Shown one piece after another: positions 28,062-36,877 of a stretch of DNA of 64,000 nucleotides. The notes under the pieces are model-generated. The model did no database searches, was not told the DNA's origin, and worked only from the letters and a program-made list of their open reading frames with translations. This DNA is from RGIG5472 sp051867615. GTDB taxonomy: Bacteria; Bacillota; Clostridia; Oscillospirales; Oscillospiraceae. The position numbers and the translations under genes were made by a program. Every line of letters begins with the position of its first letter. Position 1 is the first letter of the stretch. The DNA lies in assembly GCA_051867615.1 (NCBI GenBank), contig JBJDYU010000018.1, positions 1-64,000 of the forward strand. Direction: 5' to 3'.

Positions 28062-29222
28062 TTATTGCAAAGGGAGCAGGCCCAATTGGAGCTTCGCCAG
28101 CAAAATCCGCGTCACCGCCGCGTCCACGGCGCTCTCCGGGATCTCTCCCGCCTGCACCGCCTGAATCACCAGCGGGATCTGGCTCTGGTAGTCCGTGGTC
28201 ACGATCATATCGTTTCCCGCGAGGACTGCCAGCGCCGCCACGGAGCCGTCCTCCGCGTAGGCCTCCACCGCGTCCATGGCGAGATCGTCCGTCAGGATCA
28301 CGCCCTCGAAGCCCAGCTCCTGCCGCAGCAGCGCATGCACGGCAGGGGAGAGGGAGGCGGGCAGCTCGCCGTCCACGGCGGTCATGATGTTGTGGGAGAC
28401 CAGCACGAAGGGCGTCCCGGCCTGAATGCCTGCGGCAAAGGGCAGGAAGTCGGAGGCGCGGAAGCTCTCGAGACTGCGCACGTCCACCGCAATGCCCGTG
28501 TGGGTGTCCACGTTGTTGCCGTAGCCCGGGAAGTGCTTGAGGACGCTTCCCACGCCGTCGGCGCGCATCTGCGATACCACCGCTTCGGCAAAGGCGGCGG
28601 TGGTTAACCCGTCCTCGCCGAGGGAGCGGTCATACATGAAGTCCGCCGGGTCCGTGGCGATATCCACCACCGGGGCGAAGTTTACGTTGATGCCGAGGGA
28701 GCGGAGCAGGGCGTCTTTCTCCGCCGCGTCCGCCGTCACGGCTTCCAGCCCGCCGGCGGCGTAGAGCTTGCGGGGAGAGGGGAAGCGGCTTTCGCGCAGC
28801 GCGGGATTGCTGCTGACGCGGCAGACCGTGCCGCCCTCCTCGTCCACGCCGATGAAGAGCGGGAGCGAAGCTGCCGCCTGATAGCTTTCGATGTCGGAGA
28901 CGATCTCCGCTTGGGTCTTGTCCTTGAAGTCCCGGCCAAAGAGCAGCAGTCCGCCCAGATGGTAGGCCGCCACGTCCTCCGCCGCGTTTAGCTCCGGGCA
29001 GCGGACGAAGAACAGCTGCCCCACCTTTTCCTCCAGCGTCATGGCGGCGAGCAAGGCGGCGGCGGTCTCCTCCTCGGGGGAGAGCTGCGGCTCCAGCACC
29101 GGGACGGTCTCCTCCTCAGCGTCCTCGGGAGGAGCGGGTTCGTCTTCAAATTCCACTTCGCCGCAGGCGGCGCAGGAGAGCAGGAGCAGCAGCGACAGGA
29201 GCAGCGGCAGGATCTGTTTCAT
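28062..29222 (-). CDS. nagZ: Glycoside hydrolase family 3 lipoprotein, beta-N-acetylhexosaminidase (NagZ-like)
   Basis: Expected to release N-acetylglucosamine from muropeptides or wall fragments outside the membrane. From the Met at 29222 it has 386 residues, with a lipoprotein signal ending LLLSCAAC and an acidic linker, then the GH3 barrel. Visible family motifs are GVDEEGGTV, the KHFPGYGNNVDTH loop that carries the catalytic His/Asp pair of NagZ enzymes, and GVILTDDLAMDAV with the nucleophile Asp. Lipid anchoring differs from cytoplasmic NagZ of Gram-negatives and matches Gram-positive NagZ. A GGAGGG site favours this start over one 5 codons upstream. Confidence 0.9.
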   Translation of the reverse strand: MKQILPLLLSLLLLLSCAACGEVEFEDEPAPPEDAEEETVPVLEPQLSPEEETAAALLAAMTLEEKVGQLFFVRCPELNAAEDVAAYHLGGLLLFGRDFKDKTQAEIVSDIESYQAAASLPLFIGVDEEGGTVCRVSSNPALRESRFPSPRKLYAAGGLEAVTADAAEKDALLRSLGINVNFAPVVDIATDPADFMYDRSLGEDGLTTAAFAEAVVSQMRADGVGSVLKHFPGYGNNVDTHTGIAVDVRSLESFRASDFLPFAAGIQAGTPFVLVSHNIMTAVDGELPASLSPAVHALLRQELGFEGVILTDDLAMDAVEAYAEDGSVAALAVLAGNDMIVTTDYQSQIPLVIQAVQAGEIPESAVDAAVTRILLAKLQLGLLPLQ

Positions 29223-29361
29223 GGCTTTCCCTCCCATGTCCGGTAACGGAGAAATATCCGCGGCGCGGCTGGGGCCGCGGGCCGTTAGCCGTTAGATGAG
29301 GCCATTGTACCATGAAACGGCAAAAAAGGGAAGATGAGGGCGAAAACGCGGGAACGGGATG

Positions 29362-29395
29362 AAAAAACCAGCCGCCCGGAAATCCGGGCGGCTGG
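29362..29395 (-). terminator. Terminator of hisS-aspS
   Basis: Perfect 13-bp arms CCAGCCGCCCGGA and TCCGGGCGGCTGG (29368-29380, 29383-29395) are followed on the minus strand by six T, 16 nt after the aspS stop. Confidence 0.9.
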
Positions 29396-29410
29396 TAAAG
29401 GGTTTGGGTT

Positions 29411-31192
29411 TTATTCTTCCTCTCTGGCGGTGACGGCGATGTGCAGCTCGTCCAGCTGCTTCTGCGTGACCTCGGAGGGGGCGCCCATCATGATGTCCTG
29501 AGCGTTCTTGTTCATGGGGAAGGGGATGACCTCCCGGATGGACTCCTCGCCGGAGAGCAGCATCACCATGCGGTCCACGCCGGGGGCGATGCCCGCGTGA
29601 GGCGGCGCGCCGTAGGTGAAGGCGTTGTACATGGCGGGGAACTTCTTCTTCACATCCTCCTCGCCGAGACGCACCAGCTGGAAAGCCTTGATCATGATCT
29701 CGGGGTCATGGTTCCGCACCGCGCCGGAGGAAAGCTCCACGCCGTTGCAGACCAGGTCGTACTGCTGCGCCGTGATGGTCAGGGGGTCCAGCTCGCCGGC
29801 AATGGCCTTGTCCAGAGATTCCGCGCCGCCGCCGGGCATGGAGAAGGGATTGTGGCAGAACTCCAGCTCGCCGCTTTCCTCACCGATCTCGTACATGGGG
29901 AAGTCCACGATCCAGCAGAACTCGTAGCGCTCCTTGTCCATATGCTCGGGGCAGGCCGCGCCCAGCATCTTGCGCAGCACGCCCGCGGTCTTCTGGGCCT
30001 GCTCCTTTTTGCCCGCGGTGACGCCCACGAAGCAGCCGGGCTTCAGGCCCAGCGCCTCCGTCAGCTCCGCCTTCTTCCCGGCGAGGAACTTGGCAACGCC
30101 GCCGGTCAGCTCGCCGTTTTCATCCACCTTGAACCAGTAGGGCTTCTGACCCGCCTGCACCTCCACGTCGGCGCAGAGCTTGTCGATGGCCTTGCGGGCG
30201 AGGGCGCAGTCCGTCACCACCACGGCCTTCACGGTATTGCCGCCGCCGAAGGCCTCCAGCCCGCAGTCGGACACAAGGGCGGTGATGTCATCCACCAGCA
30301 GGTCGATGCGCAGGTCCGGCTTGTCGGAGCCGTAGCGCTCCATGGCGTCGTTGTAGGCGATGCGGCGGAAGGGGGCGGCGGAGGCCACGTTATAGCTGCC
30401 GTACTTGGCGAAGATGGGCGGCAGCACGTCCTCCAGAATGGCGAACACGTCGTCCTGTCCCGCGAAGGACATCTCCATATCCAGCTGATAGAACTCGCCC
30501 GGGCTGCGGTCGCCTCTGGCGTCCTCGTCGCGAAAGCACGGCGCGATCTGGAAATAGCGGTCAAAGCCGGAGGCCATGAGCAGCTGCTTGAACTGCTGGG
30601 GGGCCTGGGGCAGGGCATAGAACTTGCCGGGGTGCTTGCGGGCCGGCACCAGATAGTCCCGGGCGCCCTCGGGGGAGGAGGCGGTGAGGATGGGCGTGGT
30701 GATCTCCAGGAAGTCATGCTCCATCATGGCCTTGCGCAGGGCGGCGACGACCTGGCAGCGCAGGATGATGTTCTGCTTCACCGCCGGGTTGCGCAGGTCG
30801 AGATAGCGGTATTTGAGCCGCTGGGTCTCGTCGGCCTCCCGGCTGCGGTTGATCTCAAAGGGCAGCTCGTTGTGGCGGCAGCGGCCCAGGACCTCGATGC
30901 GCTCAGGCACCACCTCGATCTCGCCGGTGGGGAGCTTGGGGTTCTTGCTGTGGCGCTCCCGCACCACGCCCTCCACGGAAATGGTGGACTCCTTGTTCAG
31001 GCTCTTGATGAGCTTCATGGTCTCCTCATCCTCCACCACCAGCTGGGTGGTGCCGTAGAAGTCCCGGAGGATGACGAAGGCGAAGTTGCTGCCCACCTCC
31101 CGGACGTTCTCCATGAAGCCGCTGAGTTTCACACGCTTGCCCGCGTCCGCGAGGCGCAGCTCGCCGCAGGTATGGGTACGGTTCTGCATCAT
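29411..31192 (-). CDS. aspS: Aspartyl-tRNA synthetase
   Basis: Charges tRNA-Asp. A 593-residue bacterial-type class II enzyme: N-terminal OB anticodon-binding domain (about 1-100), a catalytic core with RYLDLRNPAVKQ and the motif 2 region FRDEDARGDRSPGEFYQLD, an inserted GAD domain (about 280-420), and motif 3 HAGIAPGVDRMVMLL. The start at 31192 has an AAGGAGAG site. The frame is open 71 codons further up, but that part is basic, low-complexity and overlaps the intergenic region. It is the second gene of hisS-aspS, 94 bp after hisS. Confidence 0.95.
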   Translation of the reverse strand: MMQNRTHTCGELRLADAGKRVKLSGFMENVREVGSNFAFVILRDFYGTTQLVVEDEETMKLIKSLNKESTISVEGVVRERHSKNPKLPTGEIEVVPERIEVLGRCRHNELPFEINRSREADETQRLKYRYLDLRNPAVKQNIILRCQVVAALRKAMMEHDFLEITTPILTASSPEGARDYLVPARKHPGKFYALPQAPQQFKQLLMASGFDRYFQIAPCFRDEDARGDRSPGEFYQLDMEMSFAGQDDVFAILEDVLPPIFAKYGSYNVASAAPFRRIAYNDAMERYGSDKPDLRIDLLVDDITALVSDCGLEAFGGGNTVKAVVVTDCALARKAIDKLCADVEVQAGQKPYWFKVDENGELTGGVAKFLAGKKAELTEALGLKPGCFVGVTAGKKEQAQKTAGVLRKMLGAACPEHMDKERYEFCWIVDFPMYEIGEESGELEFCHNPFSMPGGGAESLDKAIAGELDPLTITAQQYDLVCNGVELSSGAVRNHDPEIMIKAFQLVRLGEEDVKKKFPAMYNAFTYGAPPHAGIAPGVDRMVMLLSGEESIREVIPFPMNKNAQDIMMGAPSEVTQKQLDELHIAVTAREEE

Positions 31193-31286
31193 AGTATGTT
31201 CTCTCCTTTGTCGGGAAATTGATTGCGATTTGTATAAATTGGATTGAATATTACGGATTGGAGCGCTTTTCGCCCCCTCCGCCGGC

Positions 31287-32642
31287 TTACTCCAGAATGA
31301 TGGCGCCCTTCTGACGCTCGGCAAGGCCCGCCTTGATGTGGGCGATGGCTTCCTCCGCCGGGACGGTGATCTGCTGGCCGCTGCGCATATCCTTGCAGCC
31401 GACATTGCCTGCGGCGATCTCGTCCTCGCCCAGAATCAGGACGTAGGGGACGCCCAGCTTGTCGGCGTAATTCATCTTCTGCTTGAACTTCTTCTGCTCG
31501 CCGTAAAGCTGCACCCGTAGTCCCGCCTCGCGGAAGGCGGTGGCGGCGGCGATGACCGCCTCCAGATTCTCCGTCATGGGCAGCACCAGCACGTCGCAGG
31601 GGGCGGTGGGCAGGTCCTGGTTCAGCAGGCCCTGCTCGCCCAGCACATAGAACAGCCGGGTCAGACCGATGGAGATGCCCACGCCGGGCAGCTGCTTGTC
31701 GGTATAATACTCCGCCAGATTGTCATAGCGTCCGCCGGAGCAGACGGAGCCGATCTCCGGGTGGTCCAGCAGGCTTGTCTCATACACCGTGCCGGTGTAG
31801 TAGTCAAGGCCCCGGGCGATGGTCAGGTCCACGGCGAAGTTCTCCTCCGGCACGCCGAAGGCGGCGAGGTACTTCGTCACAGCCCGCAGCTCTTCAAGGC
31901 CCGCGTCGAACACTTCGTTCCGGCCCCGGTAGCCCTCAAGAGCCGAAAGAACTTCTCCGTTGCTGCCGGTGATGGCGATAAAGCGGAGAATTTCCGCCGC
32001 CTGGGCCTCGGTCAGGCCGATATCGTCCCGGAGCAGCGCGCCGACTTTTTCCGCGCCGATCTTGTCCAGCTTATCCACCGTGCGCATGATGTCGCCGGAC
32101 TTCTCCCCAAGGCCCTGCATGGCGTAAAAGCCGGTGAGGAGCTTGCGGTTGTTCACCCGGATGCGGAAGCGGGTGAGGCCTAAATCCCGGAAGGTGCGGT
32201 AGATGATGCTGGGGATCTCGGCTTCGTTGAGAATATCCAGCTTGCCGTCCCCGATGATGTCGATGTCCGCCTGATAGAACTCGCGGAAGCGGCCCCGCTG
32301 GGCGCGCTCGCCCCGGTAGACCTTGCCGATCTGATAGCGGCGGAAGGGGAAGGCCAGCTCCGCGTAGTGTAGCGCCACATACTTCGCCAGCGGCACCGTC
32401 AGATCAAAGCGGAGGGACAGGTCGCTGTCGCCCTTTTGGAAGCGGTAGATCTGCTTTTCCGTCTCGCCGCCGCCCTTGGCCAGCAGCACGTCGCTGCTCT
32501 CGATGGCGGGCGTGTCCAGCGGCGTGAAGCCGAAGCTCTCGTAATTTTTCCGCAGCACCGCCATGATGCGCTCCATCTGCACCTGGGGGGCGGGCAGCAG
32601 CTCCATAAAGCCGGAGAGAGTGTGGGGTTTGATACGTTCCAT
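31287..32642 (-). CDS. hisS: Histidyl-tRNA synthetase
   Basis: Charges tRNA-His. At 451 residues it has motif 1 around the N-terminal HTLSGFMELLP/ETP region, motif 2 GKVYRGERAQRGRFREFYQAD, the histidine-specific LDYYTGTVYE, and a C-terminal anticodon-binding domain (about 335-440). An AAAGGAAC ribosome site precedes the ATG. It is the first gene after a T-box leader whose specifier looks like an Asp codon. Confidence 0.95.
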   Translation of the reverse strand: MERIKPHTLSGFMELLPAPQVQMERIMAVLRKNYESFGFTPLDTPAIESSDVLLAKGGGETEKQIYRFQKGDSDLSLRFDLTVPLAKYVALHYAELAFPFRRYQIGKVYRGERAQRGRFREFYQADIDIIGDGKLDILNEAEIPSIIYRTFRDLGLTRFRIRVNNRKLLTGFYAMQGLGEKSGDIMRTVDKLDKIGAEKVGALLRDDIGLTEAQAAEILRFIAITGSNGEVLSALEGYRGRNEVFDAGLEELRAVTKYLAAFGVPEENFAVDLTIARGLDYYTGTVYETSLLDHPEIGSVCSGGRYDNLAEYYTDKQLPGVGISIGLTRLFYVLGEQGLLNQDLPTAPCDVLVLPMTENLEAVIAAATAFREAGLRVQLYGEQKKFKQKMNYADKLGVPYVLILGEDEIAAGNVGCKDMRSGQQITVPAEEAIAHIKAGLAERQKGAIILE

Positions 32643-33050
32643 AAGCCTGTTCCTTTCGGATGTGTAGTGGTGGGAAAGAAAAACGCGCTATCCTCCCGCT
32701 TTCGCAGAGCAGACCCTGCAAAAATGGGACGATAGCGCGGTCGCTTCGTGGTGCCACCCAAATTCGGGAGAAGCGCGAAGGCGCGGCTCTCCCCTTTTCG
32801 CCCTCTGGTACGGGAGGACAGACCGTGACCGTTTCCGGCCCCGCTCCGCCGCTGTCTTCTCCTTCTCCGTTCCCCGGACGCTTCCAGCCTATCGGCGTCC
32901 TTCTCTGGCGGGGCGGCGCGGAGGATACTCCTGCGGCGTCATGGCGGTGTGCGCCCCGGCCGGAGGGACCGGCGCGGGCGCGCTGTTATTGAAATGTCGG
33001 CAGGGCGCGTTTTGCCTGCCGGGAAGCGCTGTTTCTCAGCAAAAAGCAGC
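32643..33050 (-). promoter_or_regulatory. T-box riboswitch of hisS-aspS, probably tRNA-Asp specific
   Basis: The minus-strand leader of about 400 nt has the conserved T-box GGGTGGCACCACG (around 32747-32760) and an ACCGCG stretch. A terminator has arms CGCGCTATC and GATAGCGCG followed by TTTTT. In Stem I, CGCCGC (plus 32933-32938) pairs with GCGGCG (plus 32847-32852). The 5' side of the internal loop carries AGTA (plus 32926-32929) and the 3' side reads GAAGACA (plus 32853-32859). That places GAC, an Asp codon, at the specifier position. The T-box TGGC (plus 32753-32756) would pair with NCCA of a tRNA with discriminator G, as in tRNA-Asp; tRNA-His has C. Both readings agree on Asp. Confidence 0.85.
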
Positions 33051-33057
33051 AAACAGT

Positions 33058-33086
33058 ATTATAGGGGCTTTTTTTCGGAAAGTCAA
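33058..33086 (-). promoter_or_regulatory. Promoter of the hisS-aspS operon
   Basis: On the minus strand TTGACT (plus 33081-33086), a 17-nt spacer and TATAAT (plus 33058-33063). It begins only 4 bp after the stop of the upstream MGS-like gene, and no terminator separates the two. Confidence 0.8.
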
Positions 33087-33090
33087 CCGC

Positions 33091-33507
33091 TCAGGCGGTA
33101 AAGGGGGTGCGCTTGGGGTAGAGGATGTTGCGCCAGTTGAGGTCGCCCCGGTCAAGGCCCAGGATCAGCAGCTCCGCCGTGGCCACGTTGGAGGCGTAAG
33201 GCACGTTGTTCTGGTCGCAGAGGCGGGAGATGTAGGAGATGTCCTCCGCCACGTTGGGGTTGTTGGGGTCGCAGAAGAACAGCACCATGTCCACCTCGTT
33301 ATAGGAGATGCGGGCGCCGATCTGCTGGCTGCCGCCGTGGGCGTAGCTCAAAAAGCGGTGGATCTGCAGGCCGGTGGCTTCCGCCACCACGGCTCCGGTG
33401 GTGGCGGTGGCACAGAGGGTATGCTTGGAAAGGATGCCGGCGTACGCGGTGCAAAACTGGACCATCAGCTCTTTCTTGTTGTCGTGGGACATCAGCGCAA
33501 TGTTCAT
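33091..33507 (-). CDS. Methylglyoxal synthase-like protein with altered active site
   Basis: The MGS-like fold is clear over all 138 residues (IALMSHDNKKELM, ATATTGAVVAEATG, GGSQQIGARI, SNVATAELLI). Compared with E. coli MgsA, His19 and Asp91 are kept (H8, D80) and Asp101 has a counterpart (D89). The catalytic Asp71 of GGDQQ is Ser60 here. The region of His98 reads PNVAED without His, and the phosphate-loop Gly66 is Tyr55. Conversion of dihydroxyacetone phosphate to methylglyoxal is therefore doubtful; a ligand-binding or regulatory role is possible. It follows the MinD-type gene by 49 bp. Confidence 0.75.
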   Translation of the reverse strand: MNIALMSHDNKKELMVQFCTAYAGILSKHTLCATATTGAVVAEATGLQIHRFLSYAHGGSQQIGARISYNEVDMVLFFCDPNNPNVAEDISYISRLCDQNNVPYASNVATAELLILGLDRGDLNWRNILYPKRTPFTA

Positions 33508-33556
33508 GTGGCAGACTCCTTTCAGACTTGTTTCGTGTCGGATGTATGGCGCGCCT

Positions 33557-34300
33557 TTATTTCAGACGCATCAGGGGGACCCGCTCGCCGGTGATGCGGC
33601 GGGCGATATTGCGGTAAGCCGTGGCGGCGCAGCGGTCGCCGGTCAGGAGCAGCGGGACGCCGCGGTTCAGCGCCACGGTCATCAGCTCGTCCTCCGGCAC
33701 CACGCCCAGCAGCGGCAGGCCCGCCGCGTCCATGGCGTCGTCGATGGTGGTGTGCAGGGTCTTGAGCAAGGACTTGCGCACCCGGTTCACCACCAGATGC
33801 ACCTGCCCGGTGGGAAAGCGGGAGAGCAGCGTCACGGTGTGCTGCGCGTCCCGCAGGGAGGAGGCGTCGGTGTTGGCCACCACCACCACCCGGTCGGCCC
33901 CGGCGAGGGCCAGCTCAAAGCCGAAGCCCAGGCCCGCCGGCGCGTCCGTCAGGCAGTAGTCGAACACGCTGGCCGCCGACTGCAGAAAACGCCGCATCTG
34001 CCGTTTTGTCACGTCTTCCTCCCGCAGGTGTACCGGTGCGGTGAGGAGATAGAGGTTTTTCATCTGCGGGTGCTGCACCGCGGCGTTTTCAAAGCGGCAG
34101 CGCCCGGCGATCACGTCGGAAAAGTCCATCATGGCCCGGTCGCTGAGCCCCAAAGAGAGGTCCAGGTTCCGCAGCCCCACGTCGCAGTCGACGCAGAGCA
34201 CCTTTTTCCCAAGGAGCGCCAGGGCGGAGCCCACGCCCGCCGTCAGCGAGGTCTTGCCGGTGCCTCCCTTGCCGGAGACGAAAGCGATGGTCTGTCCCAT
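33557..34300 (-). CDS. MinD/ParA-family ATPase
   Basis: A 247-residue P-loop ATPase with the deviant Walker A GKGGTGKTS near the N-terminus, the MinD-type VDCDVGLRNLDLSLG and the switch/Walker B segment YCLTDAPAG. The overall pattern is closest to septum-site protein MinD. However, no minC or minE lies nearby, and the C-terminus (RRITGERVPLMRLK) is not an obvious amphipathic membrane-targeting helix. A MinD-like positioning ATPase with another partner remains possible. The ATG at 34300 is chosen for its AAGGAG site; 8 further codons are open upstream. Confidence 0.82.
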   Translation of the reverse strand: MGQTIAFVSGKGGTGKTSLTAGVGSALALLGKKVLCVDCDVGLRNLDLSLGLSDRAMMDFSDVIAGRCRFENAAVQHPQMKNLYLLTAPVHLREEDVTKRQMRRFLQSAASVFDYCLTDAPAGLGFGFELALAGADRVVVVANTDASSLRDAQHTVTLLSRFPTGQVHLVVNRVRKSLLKTLHTTIDDAMDAAGLPLLGVVPEDELMTVALNRGVPLLLTGDRCAATAYRNIARRITGERVPLMRLK

Positions 34301-34320
34301 GAGGCGCTCCTTTCCGCCGC

Positions 34321-35016
34321 TCACAGCGGCTGTTTTTTGATCTTCGCGAAGGCGCGGGGATATTTCGCCGGGGTAGGGGACACCTTTTCGATGACCACCA
34401 CCCGGTGGGTCACCTCCGTGCCGGGAATGACATAGTCCTCCCGCCGGGCGACGCGGCCGCCAAGGGTGGCCACGGCCCGCTCCGCCGCGCGGAGCTCGTC
34501 GTCGGAGTCCACGCTTTTCATGGCGAGGAACTGTCCGCCCACCTTTACCAGCGGCAGGGTCAGCTCGCTCAGCACGCTCAAGTTTGCCACGGCCCGGGAC
34601 ACCGCCAGGTCATATTGTTCCCGCCGCTCCGCCGCGAATTCCTCCGCCCGGGCGTGGACGCAGGATACGTCCGAAAGGCCCAGCTCGGCGCAGCAGTCCC
34701 GGAGGAAATCGATCCGCTTGCCGAGACTGTCCAGCAGCGTCAGCGAGAAGTCCTCCTTCACGAGGCGCAAAGGCATACCGGGAAAGCCCGCGCCGGTGCC
34801 TACGTCCACCACGCTCTTGCGGGAGAAGTCTGCTATCCGGAGCAGGGCGAGGCTGTCCAGCAGGTGCAGCGTCGCCACGTCCTCCTCCTTCGTGATGGCG
34901 GTCAGGTTCATGACCTTGTTTTTCTCCAGCAGCAGCTCCGAAAAGCGGCGGAGCCGAGGGATGCCCTCCGTGGGAAGGCCCCAGGCGGCAAGGCCCGCCT
35001 GCAGCAGCTGTTCCAT
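34321..35016 (-). CDS. rsmG: 16S rRNA (guanine527-N7)-methyltransferase
   Basis: Methylates G527 of 16S rRNA with SAM. From the ATG at 35016 the protein has 231 residues. The SAM-binding motif is VVDVGTGAGFPGMPL, with LTLLDSLGKRIDFL and the VSRAVANLSVL segment. An AAGGAACGG site precedes the start, which overlaps the mscL stop codon by one base (TGATG); the open frame further upstream is mscL read in another frame. rsmG near parA/parB is the usual arrangement around Firmicutes origins. Confidence 0.94.
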   Translation of the reverse strand: MEQLLQAGLAAWGLPTEGIPRLRRFSELLLEKNKVMNLTAITKEEDVATLHLLDSLALLRIADFSRKSVVDVGTGAGFPGMPLRLVKEDFSLTLLDSLGKRIDFLRDCCAELGLSDVSCVHARAEEFAAERREQYDLAVSRAVANLSVLSELTLPLVKVGGQFLAMKSVDSDDELRAAERAVATLGGRVARREDYVIPGTEVTHRVVVIEKVSPTPAKYPRAFAKIKKQPL

Positions 35017-35438
35017 CACTGCCGTTCCTTCAGCAGGTCGCGGATCTCCGTCAGGAGTTTTTCCTCCGCCGAGGGGGCGGGCGGCGCGGCGGGCGCCTCC
35101 TCCTTCTTGCGGTGCAGGCGGTTGAGGCCCTTCACCATGCAGAAGACCGCGAAAGCGATGATGACGAAGTCCAGAATCGTGGCGATCAGGTTGCCGTAGT
35201 TGATGGACACGGCGGCGGCGATCTCCTCGCCGTTTTCCACCACGGCCTCCTTCAGCACCCACTTCCAGCCGCTGAAATCGACGCCGCCGGTGAGCATGGA
35301 GACAGCGGGCATGATGATGTCGTTGACCACGGAAGTGGTGATCTTGCCGAACGCGCCGCCGATGACGACGCCGACGGCCATATCCACCACGTTGCCGCGC
35401 ATGGCAAACGCCTTGAATTCAGACAAAAATTTTTTCAT
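35016..35438 (-). CDS. mscL: Large-conductance mechanosensitive channel
   Basis: The pentameric emergency-release channel opened by membrane tension. The 140-residue protein has the N-terminal helix MKKFLSEFKAFAMRGNVVDMA in shortened family form and two membrane segments (about 15-40 and 85-107). The periplasmic loop is between them, and the C-terminal bundle helix is EEKLLTEIRDLL. It is coupled to rsmG by a one-base overlap and precedes it. Confidence 0.95.
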   Translation of the reverse strand: MKKFLSEFKAFAMRGNVVDMAVGVVIGGAFGKITTSVVNDIIMPAVSMLTGGVDFSGWKWVLKEAVVENGEEIAAAVSINYGNLIATILDFVIIAFAVFCMVKGLNRLHRKKEEAPAAPPAPSAEEKLLTEIRDLLKERQ

Positions 35439-35516
35439 ATCGTATAATTCCTATAAAATATTACAATTAGTATTCGGGTTTCGGCCTGTTTTTGCTCCCC
35501 GCTAAGGGGTGGAGGT

Positions 35517-36821
35517 TCAGTCCTTGGGGATCAGGACGGCCTTGCCGCCCATGTAGGGCTGCAGCACCTCGGGGATGGTCACGCTGCCGTCAGCCTGCAG
35601 GTGGTTCTCCAAAAAGGCGATGAGCATACGGGGCGGAGCCACCACGGTGTTGTTCAGGGTGTGGGGCAGGTACATCCTGCCGTCCTCGCCCTTGACGCGC
35701 ATCTTGAGCCGCCGCGCCTGGGCGTCGCCCAGATTGGAGCAGGAGCAGACCTCGAAATACTTCTGCTGCCGGGGGCTCCAGGCCTCGATGTCGCAGCTCT
35801 TGACCTTCAGGTCCGCCAGGTCGCCGGAGCAGCACTCCAGCTGCCGCACGGGGATCTCCAGAGAGCGGAACAGCTCCACGCTCCAGCGCCACATCTTCTC
35901 ATACCAGTCCATGGAGTCCTCGGGCTTGCAGACCACGATCATCTCCTGCTTTTCAAACTGGTGGATGCGGTACACGCCGCGCTCCTCGATGCCGTGGGAG
36001 CCTTTCTCCTTGCGGAAGCAGGGGGAGTAGGAGGTCAGGGTCTGGGGCAGCTTGCTCTCGGGGATGATCTGGTCGATGAAGCGGCCGATCATGGAATGCT
36101 CGCTGGTGCCGATGAGATACAGGTCCTCGCCCTCGATCTTGTACATCATGGCGTCCATGTCGGTCTGGCTCATGACGCCCTCCACCACGTTGCCGTGGAT
36201 CATGAAGGGAGGGATGCAGTAGGTGAAGCCCTTGCCGATCATGAAATCCCGGGCGTAGGCCAGCACCGCCTCGTGGAGCCGCGCGATATCGCCCAGCAGG
36301 TAGTAAAAGCCGCTGCCGGAGACGCGGCCCGCCGCGTCCATGTCCACGCCGTCAAAACGCTCCATGATCTCGGTGTGGTAGGGGATGGGGAAGTCGGGGA
36401 CCACAGGCTCCCCGAAGCGCTCCACCTCCACGTTGGCGCTGTCATCCGGGCCGATGGGCACGGAGGGGTCGATGATGTTGGGGATGAGCAGCATACGGCG
36501 GCGAAGCTCGGCGGCGTACTGGTCCTCCAGCACCTCCAGCTCCGCCAGACGCTCGGCGTTGGCCTTGACCTGGGCCTTCACGGCCTCGGCCTCCTGCAGC
36601 TTGGAGGGGTCCTTCTTGGCCTGGCCCATGAGCTGGCCCACCTGCTTGCTCAGCGTGTTGCGGGAAGCCCGCAGGTCGCTGGCCTCCTGAATGGCGGCAC
36701 GGTGCTTCTTATCCAGGTCCAGCACCTCGTCCACCAGAGGGAGCTTGGCCTCCTGGAATTTCTTGCGGATGTTTTCCCGGACTTCTTCCGGGTGGTCGCG
36801 CAGAAACTTGATGTCGATCAT
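35517..36821 (-). CDS. serS: Seryl-tRNA synthetase
   Basis: Charges tRNA-Ser and tRNA-Sec-type substrates. A 434-residue class II enzyme with an N-terminal coiled-coil arm (about 28-100, KKHRAAIQEASDLRASRN onwards), motif 2 FRKEKGSHGIEERGVYRIHQF, and motif 3 in the NNTVVAPPRMLIAFLENH region (both shown in part). It has the standard length. The upstream gap is only 56 bp and contains parS, so there is no T-box. Transcription probably runs in from the parA-parB-coiled-coil genes. Confidence 0.95.
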   Translation of the reverse strand: MIDIKFLRDHPEEVRENIRKKFQEAKLPLVDEVLDLDKKHRAAIQEASDLRASRNTLSKQVGQLMGQAKKDPSKLQEAEAVKAQVKANAERLAELEVLEDQYAAELRRRMLLIPNIIDPSVPIGPDDSANVEVERFGEPVVPDFPIPYHTEIMERFDGVDMDAAGRVSGSGFYYLLGDIARLHEAVLAYARDFMIGKGFTYCIPPFMIHGNVVEGVMSQTDMDAMMYKIEGEDLYLIGTSEHSMIGRFIDQIIPESKLPQTLTSYSPCFRKEKGSHGIEERGVYRIHQFEKQEMIVVCKPEDSMDWYEKMWRWSVELFRSLEIPVRQLECCSGDLADLKVKSCDIEAWSPRQQKYFEVCSCSNLGDAQARRLKMRVKGEDGRMYLPHTLNNTVVAPPRMLIAFLENHLQADGSVTIPEVLQPYMGGKAVLIPKD

Positions 36822-36858
36822 AATCTGATACCTCTTTTGATGAGATGGATAGAAATTG

Positions 36859-36874
36859 TTTCACGTGAAACAGC
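36859..36874. promoter_or_regulatory. parS: parS centromere site 1
   Basis: A perfect 16-bp palindrome TGTTTCACGTGAAACA, identical to the bacterial parS consensus, lies between serS and the coiled-coil gene. Confidence 0.97.
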
Positions 36875-36877
36875 GGC

